A stretch of DNA of 64,000 nt from Hydrogenimonas cancrithermarum (lineage in GTDB: Bacteria > Campylobacterota > Campylobacteria > Campylobacterales > Hydrogenimonadaceae), in contig NZ_AP027370.1 in NCBI RefSeq assembly GCF_030296055.1, positions 1,786,501 through 1,850,500 of the forward strand, given 5' to 3'. Shown here one piece after another: positions 51,098-59,110 of the stretch; position 1 is the stretch's first letter; each line of letters begins with the position of its first letter. The position numbers and the translations under genes are program-made. Below the pieces are notes generated by a model that was not told the origin of the DNA, ran no database searches, and saw only the letters and a program-made list of their open reading frames with translations.

Positions 51098-52561
51098 TCA
51101 TTTGTTCTCTTTTATTGTTTTAATAATAGCCATAATTTTTTTATAAAAAGGCAACCAATAGGCAAGGGGAACCAGTAAACCTACCCATATATAATCAAAT
51201 ATCGAATATTTGTATGGAAAAGTTCGAAAACCGAAATAATAGATTACTCCGATTGTAGCGATGAAAATAAAAAGGGAATATTTTTCCCATGGTGTAAAAC
51301 CGAATCTTTTTTTTATAAAAAAAACATGAAAACTGTTCACCAGGAAAGAGGACACCGTACTTATCCATACTGCGGCGATAAGTCCAAACTCTGAAATGAA
51401 TATAAGCGATGACAATATGAGAAAAATTGTGTTGCCAATTTTGATTTTGATCTCATCATTTTCCCATCCTCCCATTAACAATAGCATTCCCGAATTTCCT
51501 ACAAACAAGTTGTAATAACTACCTAAAATCAGTACGGCAAGAGCTAATGTATAGTCTGATACATGGTGACCGTAAAGGGAAAGGATGTCGTGCGAGAAGA
51601 GTATGAGAAGGACAATGAACGGTGCACTGACAATATTGATGACAAATGTTGTATCTTTGAACAACATTCCCAGTTTTTCTATTTCACCGGCGGCGTGATA
51701 TTTCGAAATAACGGGAGCAAAAACCGAGTTGAGATTGTTTAGCAAAAAAGCCGTCAAACCTCCCAGTGTTCCAAGAATGGCATAGATCCCTATATCGGAA
51801 GCCGGTAAATAAAGACTCATAATTAAACTGATGGTATAACCGCCTGCGATCCCGATAAGCGCATAAAAATACATTTTTTTCCCATAATCGATGATTTGTT
51901 TATCTTGTATAATCTCTTTCATTGGAAATGGTTTAAAAAAAGTAAACTTGGAGGTGTCGAATTTTTTGGTAAGAAGGTATAGAACTATCAATTGTGTAAT
52001 AAGTTCTATAAAAATAAAATAATAAATACTGGTTGCGAATGAATAAATTATAAAAACCGATAATGCTCGCAATGTAATCATTACAAATGTACCATATAAA
52101 ATTATTTCACGTATCTTTAAAAGGGATCTGTATGATGCTGACATTATACTTTGGTATAAGCTCAGCGGGATATAAAAGGCTGAAAACATGATCACTAAAG
52201 AGAGAAGCTTGTCGTGATCGTGAAAAATCAGAGAAATTTGATTATGGAAGAGAAACACAAGCAGTGCGACAATGCTTCCGATACCTAACAAAAATTGCAA
52301 GGAAAACGAAGCGAGATTGGAAGCTTTTTCATATTCTTTTTTTTCAATATATGCAGGGAGAAAGCGTAAAAGCACCTGAGGAATGGATAATGCAATAAAA
52401 GCAGTTATAGTTGAGATAACACCCATAGCTATAATATATTTGCCGTATCCTTCCGTTCCAACGGCATTGATAAGATAAATTTTTAGAAAAAAACCGACAA
52501 CAAAACCATAAATAGAGCCAATCATACTCCAGCTGGCTTGTTTGAGAATCATTGAAAGCAA
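51098..52561 (-). CDS. Wzx-type oligosaccharide flippase
   Basis: This 487-residue integral membrane protein of the MATE/RfbX (PST) family would move lipid-linked repeat units across the inner membrane. About 14 hydrophobic segments alternate with short basic loops. The N-terminal KQASWSMIGSIYGFVVGFFL and YGKYIIAMGVISTITAFIAL are typical of Polysacc_synt proteins. Another conserved stretch, LLNNLNSVFAPVISKYHAAGE, lies in the middle. The gene is strongly A+T-rich. Its stop lies 10 bases before the SGNH gene; its ATG lies 24 bases after the sulfotransferase stop. Confidence 0.92.
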   Translation of the reverse strand: MLSMILKQASWSMIGSIYGFVVGFFLKIYLINAVGTEGYGKYIIAMGVISTITAFIALSIPQVLLRFLPAYIEKKEYEKASNLASFSLQFLLGIGSIVALLVFLFHNQISLIFHDHDKLLSLVIMFSAFYIPLSLYQSIMSASYRSLLKIREIILYGTFVMITLRALSVFIIYSFATSIYYFIFIELITQLIVLYLLTKKFDTSKFTFFKPFPMKEIIQDKQIIDYGKKMYFYALIGIAGGYTISLIMSLYLPASDIGIYAILGTLGGLTAFLLNNLNSVFAPVISKYHAAGEIEKLGMLFKDTTFVINIVSAPFIVLLILFSHDILSLYGHHVSDYTLALAVLILGSYYNLFVGNSGMLLLMGGWENDEIKIKIGNTIFLILSSLIFISEFGLIAAVWISTVSSFLVNSFHVFFIKKRFGFTPWEKYSLFIFIATIGVIYYFGFRTFPYKYSIFDYIWVGLLVPLAYWLPFYKKIMAIIKTIKENK

Positions 52562-52585
52562 GGGTTGCCTTGTATTAGAAAATTT

Positions 52586-53296
52586 TTAAAAACTGTAATC
52601 AAATAATTTCAAATCTTGTTTGTAAACACTGACCACTTTTTCTATCATTTGCGGCGTATAAATGTCTCTATAATTTTCTCCTTTTTTATCTTTGCTTTTA
52701 TTGAGGTGTTTCAGCTTTTCTCCGGTTCCAATTTTATGTCTGATTTTTTCATAATCTTCGTTGAAATTTTCGAAACGTCCAACGAAATTGACCATAAGAT
52801 TTTTGTTTTCGTCATAAAGATATTTGTATTGTGGTATGAAATGAACCCATGAATCGGCATTTTCAGGTGTCAACCATTGCATGACGAATTTCTCGAAAGT
52901 ATCATACGGTTTGAGAGTGGTTTCACCAAACTCTTTGTCCATTGCATTCATTCCGCCTTTCTTTAAAAAGGAATAAGCGGAAAGCAGACGATCGAAAGGA
53001 TTTCTCACAAATGTAAATTTGAAATAATCATTATAGTTCTCTTCGCCAAAAATCCATTTAAAATGTTTATATGTTCTGTGACCGATTCCTTCAGCTTGAT
53101 CACCGTACAAACTCTTGATGATCGAAATCCCTCCTGCTTTGGGAATGTGAATAAATATGCTCCGTGTTTCGTCAAAGCGTTTGTAAGTATTGCCAGGAGT
53201 TTTGCGTAAATTCTGATGGTATTTATATTCTTGCCAATGATGATATTTTTCTTTAATCTCTTCTGGTAAAAGTTTTCGTAATACAGGTATAATCAT
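52586..53296 (-). CDS. Sulfotransferase (PAPS-dependent, Sulfotransfer_2 type)
   Basis: The 236-residue protein has the two PAPS-binding elements of carbohydrate sulfotransferases. The 5'-phosphosulfate loop is SIFIHIPKAGGISI (residues about 46-59) and the 3'-phosphate motif is TFVRNPFDRLLSAY (about 94-107). A conserved HFIPQYKYLYDENKN and VGRFENFNEDYEKI follow. It would move sulfate from PAPS onto a sugar hydroxyl, probably on the lipid-linked glycan in the cytoplasm since no signal peptide is seen. It stands 12 bases after the cysQ stop, beside the complete PAPS supply and PAP removal genes. Confidence 0.9.
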   Translation of the reverse strand: MIIPVLRKLLPEEIKEKYHHWQEYKYHQNLRKTPGNTYKRFDETRSIFIHIPKAGGISIIKSLYGDQAEGIGHRTYKHFKWIFGEENYNDYFKFTFVRNPFDRLLSAYSFLKKGGMNAMDKEFGETTLKPYDTFEKFVMQWLTPENADSWVHFIPQYKYLYDENKNLMVNFVGRFENFNEDYEKIRHKIGTGEKLKHLNKSKDKKGENYRDIYTPQMIEKVVSVYKQDLKLFDYSF

Positions 53297-53308
53297 TTTA
53301 AATTTCCT

Positions 53309-54235
53309 TTATATAACGATGAACCAAGGGTTTAAAAGCTCCTTCTTGTTGTAAACAAGAGGAGCTTTAGATGCTAAATTTTCAATGTTGAATGTCGGAT
53401 CGTATCGATACGTCATTTTCCCTGCTTCGCGGACGATGGCATCCGCAGCCGCCGTATCCCACTCCATCGTCGGAGCGAGACGCGGATAGATATCAGCACT
53501 GCCTTCGGCGACCATCAGCAGTTTCAAAGAGGAACCCTTTGAAATGAATGTTGAATGTTGGATGTTGGATGTTAAATTATCAATAAACTCCTGAGTTTCC
53601 TGATTGAGATGGGATTTTGACGCGACGATTTTTAATGTTGAATTTTTAATGTTTAATGTTGAATTTTCAATAGGTAGTTTTTGTGCATTTTTTAAATTTT
53701 TTTCATTCATCATTAAGCATTCATCATTCATCATTATCTTATACGCTCCTTCCCCTTTTTTGGCATAATAAAGTTCTCGGAGTGCCGGAGCATAGACGAC
53801 GCCGAGCACCGGTGTATCTTTGTGAATCAGGGCGATGTTGATGGTGAATTCGCCGTTTTTTTTGATGAACTCCTTGGTCCCATCAATGGGATCGATGCAC
53901 CAATAGTGCTCCCACTCTTTGCGCTCTTCGTAGGGGATGTCGCGTCCTTCTTCCGAAAGGATCGGCAGAGCCGATATTTGTGTTCCGTGTTCCGTGCTCC
54001 GTGTTCCGATTTTTGATAGGCCTTCGGAAATAATCTCGTGTGCTTTTTTGTCGGCTTCGGTCAGGGGGGATTTGTCCTCTTTGTATCCGACCTCGAAATC
54101 TTTTTCGTAAATTTCCATCACGGCTTCGCCGGCTTCGAGTGCGATGGTTATGACCTCCTCGATGGCGATGGCATCGAGAAGTCTCTCTGGTGTCTGGTGT
54201 TCCGTGTTCCGATTTTGATGCACTATATTCCTCAT
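53309..54235 (-). CDS. cysQ: 3'(2'),5'-bisphosphate nucleotidase CysQ enlarged by six heptad-repeat insertions
   Basis: CysQ hydrolyses PAP, the by-product of sulfotransferases. Catalytic motifs are intact: [20 protein letters not shown], the metal site [13 protein letters not shown] (residues about 112-124), [12 protein letters not shown] and the C-terminal [14 protein letters not shown]. The ATG at 54235 overlaps the cysC stop (ATGA). The protein is 308 residues, against about 246 in E. coli. The excess of about 62 is accounted for by six segments encoded by 7-bp tandem arrays, at residues 8-17, 76-85, 166-178, 190-201, 221-230 and 280-289. All fall between conserved blocks, as if in surface loops. 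The enzyme is probably functional. Confidence 0.92.
   Translation of the reverse strand: MRNIVHQNRNTEHQTPERLLDAIAIEEVITIALEAGEAVMEIYEKDFEVGYKEDKSPLTEADKKAHEIISEGLSKIGTRSTEHGTQISALPILSEEGRDIPYEERKEWEHYWCIDPIDGTKEFIKKNGEFTINIALIHKDTPVLGVVYAPALRELYYAKKGEGAYKIMMNDECLMMNEKNLKNAQKLPIENSTLNIKNSTLKIVASKSHLNQETQEFIDNLTSNIQHSTFISKGSSLKLLMVAEGSADIYPRLAPTMEWDTAAADAIVREAGKMTYRYDPTFNIENLASKAPLVYNKKELLNPWFIVI
53370..53397 (-). repeat. 7-bp array in cysQ (unit AATGTTG family)
   Basis: Four 7-base units on the plus strand, GATGCTA, AATTTTC, AATGTTG and AATGTCG, span 53370-53397 and encode residues 280-289 of CysQ. The copies are more diverged than in the other arrays, so this is the least certain one. It interrupts the usual short link between the GKxTxY strand and [12 protein letters not shown]. 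Confidence 0.6.
53546..53573 (-). repeat. 7-bp array in cysQ (units GAATGTT and GGATGTT)
   Basis: On the plus strand there are two GAATGTT and two GGATGTT units in tandem. They encode CysQ residues 221-230 ([10 protein letters not shown]), just before the conserved SKGSSLK strand. Confidence 0.85.
53634..53668 (-). repeat. 7-bp array in cysQ (unit AATGTTG)
   Basis: Five units of 7 bases on the plus strand: AATGTTG, AATTTTT, AATGTTT, AATGTTG and AATTTTC. They encode CysQ residues 190-201 ([12 protein letters not shown]), before the conserved IVASKSH strand. Confidence 0.85.
53704..53738 (-). repeat. 7-bp array in cysQ (unit CATTCAT)
   Basis: Five units of 7 bases on the plus strand: three exact CATTCAT plus CATTAAG and CATTATC. 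They encode CysQ residues 166-178 ([12 protein letters not shown]) between GEGAY and the next conserved strand. Confidence 0.88.
53981..54008 (-). repeat. 7-bp array in cysQ (unit GTGTTCC)
   Basis: Four units of 7 bases on the plus strand: GTGTTCC three times and GTGCTCC once. They encode CysQ residues 76-85 ([10 protein letters not shown]), directly before the conserved LPILSEEG. Confidence 0.88.
54187..54214 (-). repeat. 7-bp array in cysQ 5' end (units CTGGTGT and TCCGTGT)
   Basis: Four units of 7 bases on the plus strand: CTGGTGT twice, TCCGTGT and TCCGATT. They encode CysQ residues 8-17 ([10 protein letters not shown]), between the start codon and the first conserved helix. Confidence 0.8.
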
Positions 54236-54837
54236 CCGTGATTTAGATAGTCGTTTGTCTGCAGGTAGTCGATGATCCGTTCGACACAAATTTCTAGTGG
54301 AATTTTATCGTTTTTTATATAAATTTCGGGTTTGACCGGAGGTTCATAGGGCGATGAGATACCGGTAAAATGTGGAATCTCTCCGGCTCGGGCTTTTTTA
54401 TAGAGTCCTTTGGGGTCGCGCTGTTCACACACTTTAAGCGGTGTATCGATAAAGATTTCGATAAACTCTCCTTCTTCGACGAGATTTCTGACACTGTCGC
54501 GGTCACTTTGAAATGGAGAGATGAATGCCGTCAGCACGATAAGCCCGCTGTCGACGAAGAGTTTGGCAACTTCTCCGATACGGCGGATGTTTTCCACGCG
54601 GTCGGTGTCGCTGAAGCCGAGATCTTTGTTGAGTCCGTGGCGGATGTTGTCGCCATCGAGCAGATAGGTGTGTTTGCCCATCTCATGGAGTTTCGCTTCC
54701 ACGGCGTTTGCGATGGTGCTTTTGCCGCTGCCGCTTAGACCGGTGAACCAGAGGATGCAGGGCTTTTGGTATTTCAGTTTTGCCCGCTCTTCTTTGGTGA
54801 TGCGATGATCGTGCCAGACCACATGCTTATTTGACAT
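54232..54837 (-). CDS. cysC: Adenylylsulfate (APS) kinase
   Basis: CysC phosphorylates APS to PAPS. The 201-residue protein has Walker [18 protein letters not shown] (residues about 29-45), the APS-binding [44 protein letters not shown] and the family end motifs [19 protein letters not shown] and [12 protein letters not shown] start it at ATG 54837 ([11 protein letters not shown]), giving normal length; the frame stays open upstream but overlaps the neighbour heavily there. It overlaps the membrane-anchored APS kinase gene by 11 bases and cysQ by four. All catalytic motifs are canonical. Confidence 0.95.
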   Translation of the reverse strand: MSNKHVVWHDHRITKEERAKLKYQKPCILWFTGLSGSGKSTIANAVEAKLHEMGKHTYLLDGDNIRHGLNKDLGFSDTDRVENIRRIGEVAKLFVDSGLIVLTAFISPFQSDRDSVRNLVEEGEFIEIFIDTPLKVCEQRDPKGLYKKARAGEIPHFTGISSPYEPPVKPEIYIKNDKIPLEICVERIIDYLQTNDYLNHG

Positions 54838-55552
54838 AGTTCCTCTTGATGTATTGAAAGATTCGTTCCGCCGCTTCGTCCGGATCGGTTGTTTCCGTAT
54901 CGACGACGATTTCGGCATGTTGCGGCTCTTCGTAGACGTCGCTGATGCCGGTGAAGTTTTTGAGTTCACCCTTCAGGGCTTTTTCGTAGACCCCTTTGTA
55001 GTCGCGCCTTTTGCACGTTTCGATGTCGGCTTTGACATAGACGACGACATTGTTCTTTACCATTTCACGGATGATTTTGCGCGACTCTCTATAGGGCGAG
55101 ACGAACGAAGCCACCGTTGAGATGGAGTTGTTCTGCAGTGTCTGGATGAGATGGCCGATCCGTTTGATGTGATGGTTTCTATCTTCTCTGGTATATCCGA
55201 CATTGGGAATGAGCTCGCGGATATCTTTCGAATCGATACGCTCAAGCGGTATGTCGAGTTTTTGAAGCTTGTCGTAGACCTTGTCGGCAATCGTCGTTTT
55301 TCCGCTGAGCGGGAGTCCCGTGAACCAGAGGTTGAACGGTTCGATGCGCTTTTTGCCGAACCGTATACGCTGCCACACTTTTTCATGCCCCCAGTAGAGT
55401 GCCACTTTGAGCACCGTTTCGATCAGGCCGGCGGCGATGGCCATGTCAAGCCGGCCGAAAAAAACGTAGACGATGACGATGGTCGTGCCCGTCGCCACGA
55501 ATCGCCAGCTGATCCCTTTGACGACCGAGCGGGTGTTGGTCTCTTTATACAT
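54827..55552 (-). CDS. DUF2061-APS kinase fusion (membrane-anchored CysC)
   Basis: This 241-residue protein fuses an N-terminal DUF2061-like membrane region to an APS-kinase domain. Residues 1-60 ([41 protein letters not shown]) hold two hydrophobic segments. The kinase has Walker [49 protein letters not shown] and [18 protein letters not shown]. The APS-site motif reads DSKDIRE instead of DGDNIRH, so substrate handling may differ from the neighbouring CysC. It is the second APS kinase in the cluster. The DUF2061 part may place it at the membrane where the glycan is built. Confidence 0.87.
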   Translation of the reverse strand: MYKETNTRSVVKGISWRFVATGTTIVIVYVFFGRLDMAIAAGLIETVLKVALYWGHEKVWQRIRFGKKRIEPFNLWFTGLPLSGKTTIADKVYDKLQKLDIPLERIDSKDIRELIPNVGYTREDRNHHIKRIGHLIQTLQNNSISTVASFVSPYRESRKIIREMVKNNVVVYVKADIETCKRRDYKGVYEKALKGELKNFTGISDVYEEPQHAEIVVDTETTDPDEAAERIFQYIKRNYVK

Positions 55553-55574
55553 GGCACTTCCTATGGAAGCGCGT

Positions 55575-55604
55575 GCTACGAATTTTTAAAACACCATTCG
55601 TAGC
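55575..55604 (-). other. Intergenic hairpin between cysN and the DUF2061-cysC gene
   Basis: Perfect 9-bp arms GCTACGAAT (55575-55583) and ATTCGTAGC (55596-55604) enclose a 12-base loop. The right arm shares its CGTAGC with the first unit of the adjacent heptad array. It may stabilise the upstream cysDN message. Confidence 0.6.
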
Positions 55605-55633
55605 ATGTAGCCCGTAATACGTAGTACGTAGCA
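55599..55633 (-). repeat. 7-bp array abutting the cysN stop codon (unit CGTAGCA/CGTAGTA)
   Basis: Five units of 7 bases on the plus strand: CGTAGCA, TGTAGCC, CGTAATA, CGTAGTA, CGTAGCA. The array ends at 55633; the cysN stop codon is 55636-55634, so the repeat begins at the very first base after the stop. Confidence 0.85.
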
Positions 55634-57079
55634 CTAAATGGCCTTGCATCCCCACTCCGGGTAGAATTCGCGGATATAGGCGTTGAGCGCTCTTTCCGCT
55701 TCGGTATAGACGCGCTCTTTTTTCCGCCGGGCCGAAACCCCCGCGATCATGCCGGCGGCGACGGTGTTGTTGGTGATCTTGTCGATCAGAATAAACGCAC
55801 CCGTGCGCTTGCTCTCTTCGTACATATCAAAGGCAACTTTTTCGCTCAGGTCGATCTTCACGCGGGCGATATCGTTGAGATCGAGCGTTTTCGTCGCGAT
55901 CTTCTCCCAGCTGTTGACATCGCGTTTGAACATGATGTCGCTGACGGTGGCGTTGGCCTCTTTGGCGTAGAGTTTGACGGTATATTCTCTGTTCTTCAGT
56001 GGCTCCTCGTCCATCCAGACCATCATCGCCTCGAAGCTGTCGCTGAAGTAGGGCTCCCGCTCGCCTTCTTTGACGATCAGGTCTCCGCGGGAGATATCGA
56101 TCTCGTCGTCGAGTGTGAGCGTGACGGCCAGCGGCGCGAACGCCTTTTGGGCCGTCTCGATGCCGTCTTTGTTGGTTTCGGGATTGAGCGGGGGGACGAT
56201 GGTTTTGACCGTGGTGCTCTTTTTGGAAGGGTAGACGACAATCCTCTCCCCCTCTTCGATCGTGCCGGATGCGATGGTGCCGGCAAACCCGCGGAAGTCG
56301 AGGTTGGGGCGGTTGACATACTGGACGGGGTAGCGAAACGCTTCGAATTCGCTGGTTTTGATTTCGACGGTGTCGAGATATTCGAGCAGCGGTTTGCCCT
56401 CATACCACGCCATCTTTGAAGAGGCATCGACAACATTGTCGCCTTTAAGCGCCGACATCGGGATAAAGTCAATCGTCTGGTTGAAGTTTTTATAGGGCAG
56501 GGAAAATTTGAGCTGATCGTACATCTGTTTGTAGTCGCTTACGATCTTGTCGTAAACTTCCCGGCTGTAGCCGACCAGATCCATTTTGTTGATCGCGACG
56601 ACGATGTTGCGAATGCCCAGCAGGCTGACAAGAAAGGAGTGGCGGCGCGTCTGGGTGAGCACACCTTTTCTGGCATCGATGAGAATGACGGCAAGATCGG
56701 CGGTACTCGCACCCGTGACCATGTTGCGCGTGTACTGCTCGTGGCCGGGTGTGTCGGCGATGATGTATTTGCGTTTATCGGTCGAAAAGAAGCGGTAGGC
56801 CACGTCGATCGTGATGCCCTGTTCGCGTTCGCTCTGCAGGCCGTCGATGAGCAGGGCGAAGTCGATCTCTTCGTTTCCGACGGTTCCGTACTTTTTCGTT
56901 TCGTTTTTGGCCGCGGCGAGCTGGTCTTCGAAGATCATTTTGCTGTCGTAAAGCAGCCGGCCGATCAGCGTCGATTTTCCGTCGTCGACACTGCCGCAGG
57001 TGATGAAACGAAGCATCTGCTTGTTTTCGTGCTCCTTGAGATACTTTTCGATATTGTCTGCAATCTTTTCTCTGCCCAT
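55634..57079 (-). CDS. cysN: Sulfate adenylyltransferase subunit 1 (GTPase)
   Basis: CysN is the GTPase that drives ATP sulfurylase (CysD) to make APS from sulfate. The 481-residue protein has the G1 loop TCGSVDDGKSTLIGRLLYD (residues about 27-45), the switch DTPGHEQYTRNMVTGAS and the NKMDL base-specificity motif. Two beta-barrel domains with RGFAGTIASGTIEEGE and KRTGAFILIDKITNNTVAAG follow (fragments). It lacks the fused APS kinase domain found in some NodQ/CysNC proteins; instead two cysC genes follow. Its start overlaps the cysD stop by one base (TAATG). Confidence 0.96.
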   Translation of the reverse strand: MGREKIADNIEKYLKEHENKQMLRFITCGSVDDGKSTLIGRLLYDSKMIFEDQLAAAKNETKKYGTVGNEEIDFALLIDGLQSEREQGITIDVAYRFFSTDKRKYIIADTPGHEQYTRNMVTGASTADLAVILIDARKGVLTQTRRHSFLVSLLGIRNIVVAINKMDLVGYSREVYDKIVSDYKQMYDQLKFSLPYKNFNQTIDFIPMSALKGDNVVDASSKMAWYEGKPLLEYLDTVEIKTSEFEAFRYPVQYVNRPNLDFRGFAGTIASGTIEEGERIVVYPSKKSTTVKTIVPPLNPETNKDGIETAQKAFAPLAVTLTLDDEIDISRGDLIVKEGEREPYFSDSFEAMMVWMDEEPLKNREYTVKLYAKEANATVSDIMFKRDVNSWEKIATKTLDLNDIARVKIDLSEKVAFDMYEESKRTGAFILIDKITNNTVAAGMIAGVSARRKKERVYTEAERALNAYIREFYPEWGCKAI

Positions 57080-57996
57080 TAAAAGTATCCTTCGATTTTT
57101 TTCTTCTCCATCGACCCTTCCTGATCTTTGTCGATCAGGCGCCCTTCGCGTTCGCTGCTTCGGCTCAGCAGCATCTCCTGGATAATCTCCGGCAGTGTCG
57201 AAGCCGTCGATTCGATGGCTCCGGTCAGCGGGTAGCAGCCGAGCGTTCGGAAACGAACCATCTGCTTTTTCGCTTTTTTTCTCAACTCTTCGGGCATACG
57301 GTCGTCGTCGACCATCACTTTGGCCCCTTCATACTCGACGACCGGCCGCTCTTTGGCGAAATAGAGCGGAACGATGGGAATACCCTCCAGATAGATGTAT
57401 TGCCAGATATCGAGTTCGGTCCAGTTTGAAAGCGGGAATACGCGTACGCTCTCGCCTTTGTGGATTTTTGTATTGAAAAGATTCCAGAGTTCGGGGCGCT
57501 GGTTTTTCGGATCCCAGCGGTGGTTTTTATCGCGGAACGAAAAGATGCGCTCTTTGGCACGGCTCTTTTCCTCGTCGCGCCTGGCACCTCCGATGACGGC
57601 GTCGTAGCCGCCGGCATTGAGTGCTTGCTTGAGCGCTTGTGTCTTCATGATGTCGGTGTGGACTTTGGAGCCGTGGATGAAGGGGTTGATGTTCATTTCG
57701 ATCCCTTCGGGATTGGAGTGGACGACCAGGTCGACGCCCAACTCTTTGACCCGTCTGTCGCGAAATTCGATCATCTCCTTGAATTTCCAGAGGGTATCGA
57801 CATGCAGAAGCGGAAACGGCGGTTTGGCGGGGTAAAAAGCTTTCATGGCCAGGTGCAGCATGACCGAGCTGTCCTTGCCGATGGAGTACATCATGACCGG
57901 GTTGGAAAATGTCGCCGCAACCTCTCGAAGGATGTAGATGCTCTCGGCTTCGAGTTGTTTGAGGTGGGTGAACCGTTGAGTGTCAGTCATATTCAA
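57079..57996 (-). CDS. cysD: Sulfate adenylyltransferase subunit 2
   Basis: CysD is the catalytic ATP sulfurylase subunit. The 305-residue protein has the PP-loop [20 protein letters not shown] (residues about 34-53), [39 protein letters not shown], and the C-terminal [19 protein letters not shown] that contacts the nucleotide. The ATG lies just after a 34-base gap from the GT4 gene. It heads the sulfation unit cysD-cysN-(DUF2061-cysC)-cysC-cysQ-sulfotransferase. No cysH (PAPS reductase) lies here, which argues for PAPS use in sulfation rather than assimilation. Confidence 0.97.
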   Translation of the reverse strand: MNMTDTQRFTHLKQLEAESIYILREVAATFSNPVMMYSIGKDSSVMLHLAMKAFYPAKPPFPLLHVDTLWKFKEMIEFRDRRVKELGVDLVVHSNPEGIEMNINPFIHGSKVHTDIMKTQALKQALNAGGYDAVIGGARRDEEKSRAKERIFSFRDKNHRWDPKNQRPELWNLFNTKIHKGESVRVFPLSNWTELDIWQYIYLEGIPIVPLYFAKERPVVEYEGAKVMVDDDRMPEELRKKAKKQMVRFRTLGCYPLTGAIESTASTLPEIIQEMLLSRSSEREGRLIDKDQEGSMEKKKIEGYF

Positions 57997-58030
57997 TTCC
58001 TAAAGGTGGTGCATTGTTTTTTGAAACAGA

Positions 58031-59110
58031 TTATATCTGTTTTTCATTGTAAAGTTCCTCAATCACTTTTTCCCACTCTTCGATCACGACTTTCCAGTCG
58101 AAACGTTTGGCGAGTTCTATGGCGTTTTTTGAAGCTTTGGCAAGTTCGTCCGAATGTTTTCGCAGGTGACGGATCGTCTTTTCCATCTCTTCGAAAGTGT
58201 GCACGACGTAACCATCTTTTCCGTGGGTTATCCACTCGTCGGCTCCGTAGTCGTCATAGACCAATGAGGGGACACCGGCGGCCGCGGTCTCGAGTGTTAC
58301 TTTCGGAAAACCTTCGGAACGGGAAGGAAAGATATGCAGATCCATTTTTTTCAAAATTTCGGCGAGCTGTGAATGCGTGAGCGTACCGAGATATTCGACA
58401 TTGGAAAGATTGTTCTCTTCGATATAGTTTCGAATTTCATCGAGATCCTCCCCGTTCCCTGCCATGTAAAAATCGAGTTCCGGAAAACGTTTTGCCAGGT
58501 CGAGAAAATCGAAAACCCCTTTTCTCTTTTTCATTCGACCGATGAAAATGACGTTTTTAAGGCCGGTAATCTCTTTGTTCTCGTTCAAAAAGGTATCGGT
58601 ATCGGTTCCGAGATATAAAATCTTCTCTTCCGTTTTAATGCCGTGACGCTCTTCGTTGTAGTTTTTGAGAAACCTGGTGATAGAATATACTCTATTGTAA
58701 CCCAAGAAAGAGCGTTTGAACGCTTCGTAAGTGGTTCCCGACTCCAGAATTTGGCCCAACATCTCGTCGCCGTAAATACCCTCGACAGTTCTAAAGCTCT
58801 TCTTTCCAAGGAGTTTCAACCAAAACTTGTTCCATCCACATATCTCGCCTTTGGGAAGATAAGCTACGTCGCACTGAATGATTCCCCACAGGTATCCCAA
58901 ATATTTGGAAATTTTATGCGGATAGAAACATCTGAATGTTTTGATGTGGGAAGTTGATTGAATCGGTATTTTTCCCGAGTAGAGCGTTAGTGAAAAAATT
59001 TCGAATCTCTTTTTGTCCAGGTGATTGGCAATCGCAAGACAGTTGAGATTTTGGGCATTGGTAAAATTGATGTATCCACCAAGAAAAACTCTGATTTTTT
59101 TCATTTTCAT
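58031..59110 (-). CDS. Glycosyltransferase family 4
   Basis: The 359-residue GT-B enzyme has KIRVFLGGYINFTNAQNLNC at the N-terminus. The donor half shows NVIFIGRMKKRKGVFDFLDL, FYMAGNGEDLDEIRNYIEE, VEYLGTLTHSQLAEILKKMD and the E-x7-E segment PSRSEGFPKVTLETAAAGVP. Base composition is closer to the flanking genome than that of the AT-rich cassette. It overlaps the next upstream gene by four bases and ends 34 bases before cysD. Specificity unknown. Confidence 0.88.
   Translation of the reverse strand: MKMKKIRVFLGGYINFTNAQNLNCLAIANHLDKKRFEIFSLTLYSGKIPIQSTSHIKTFRCFYPHKISKYLGYLWGIIQCDVAYLPKGEICGWNKFWLKLLGKKSFRTVEGIYGDEMLGQILESGTTYEAFKRSFLGYNRVYSITRFLKNYNEERHGIKTEEKILYLGTDTDTFLNENKEITGLKNVIFIGRMKKRKGVFDFLDLAKRFPELDFYMAGNGEDLDEIRNYIEENNLSNVEYLGTLTHSQLAEILKKMDLHIFPSRSEGFPKVTLETAAAGVPSLVYDDYGADEWITHGKDGYVVHTFEEMEKTIRHLRKHSDELAKASKNAIELAKRFDWKVVIEEWEKVIEELYNEKQI

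Noticed and set aside
53370-55633. CRISPR array
   Set aside because: The tandem units are 7 bases with no spacers, and no cas genes are in the window.
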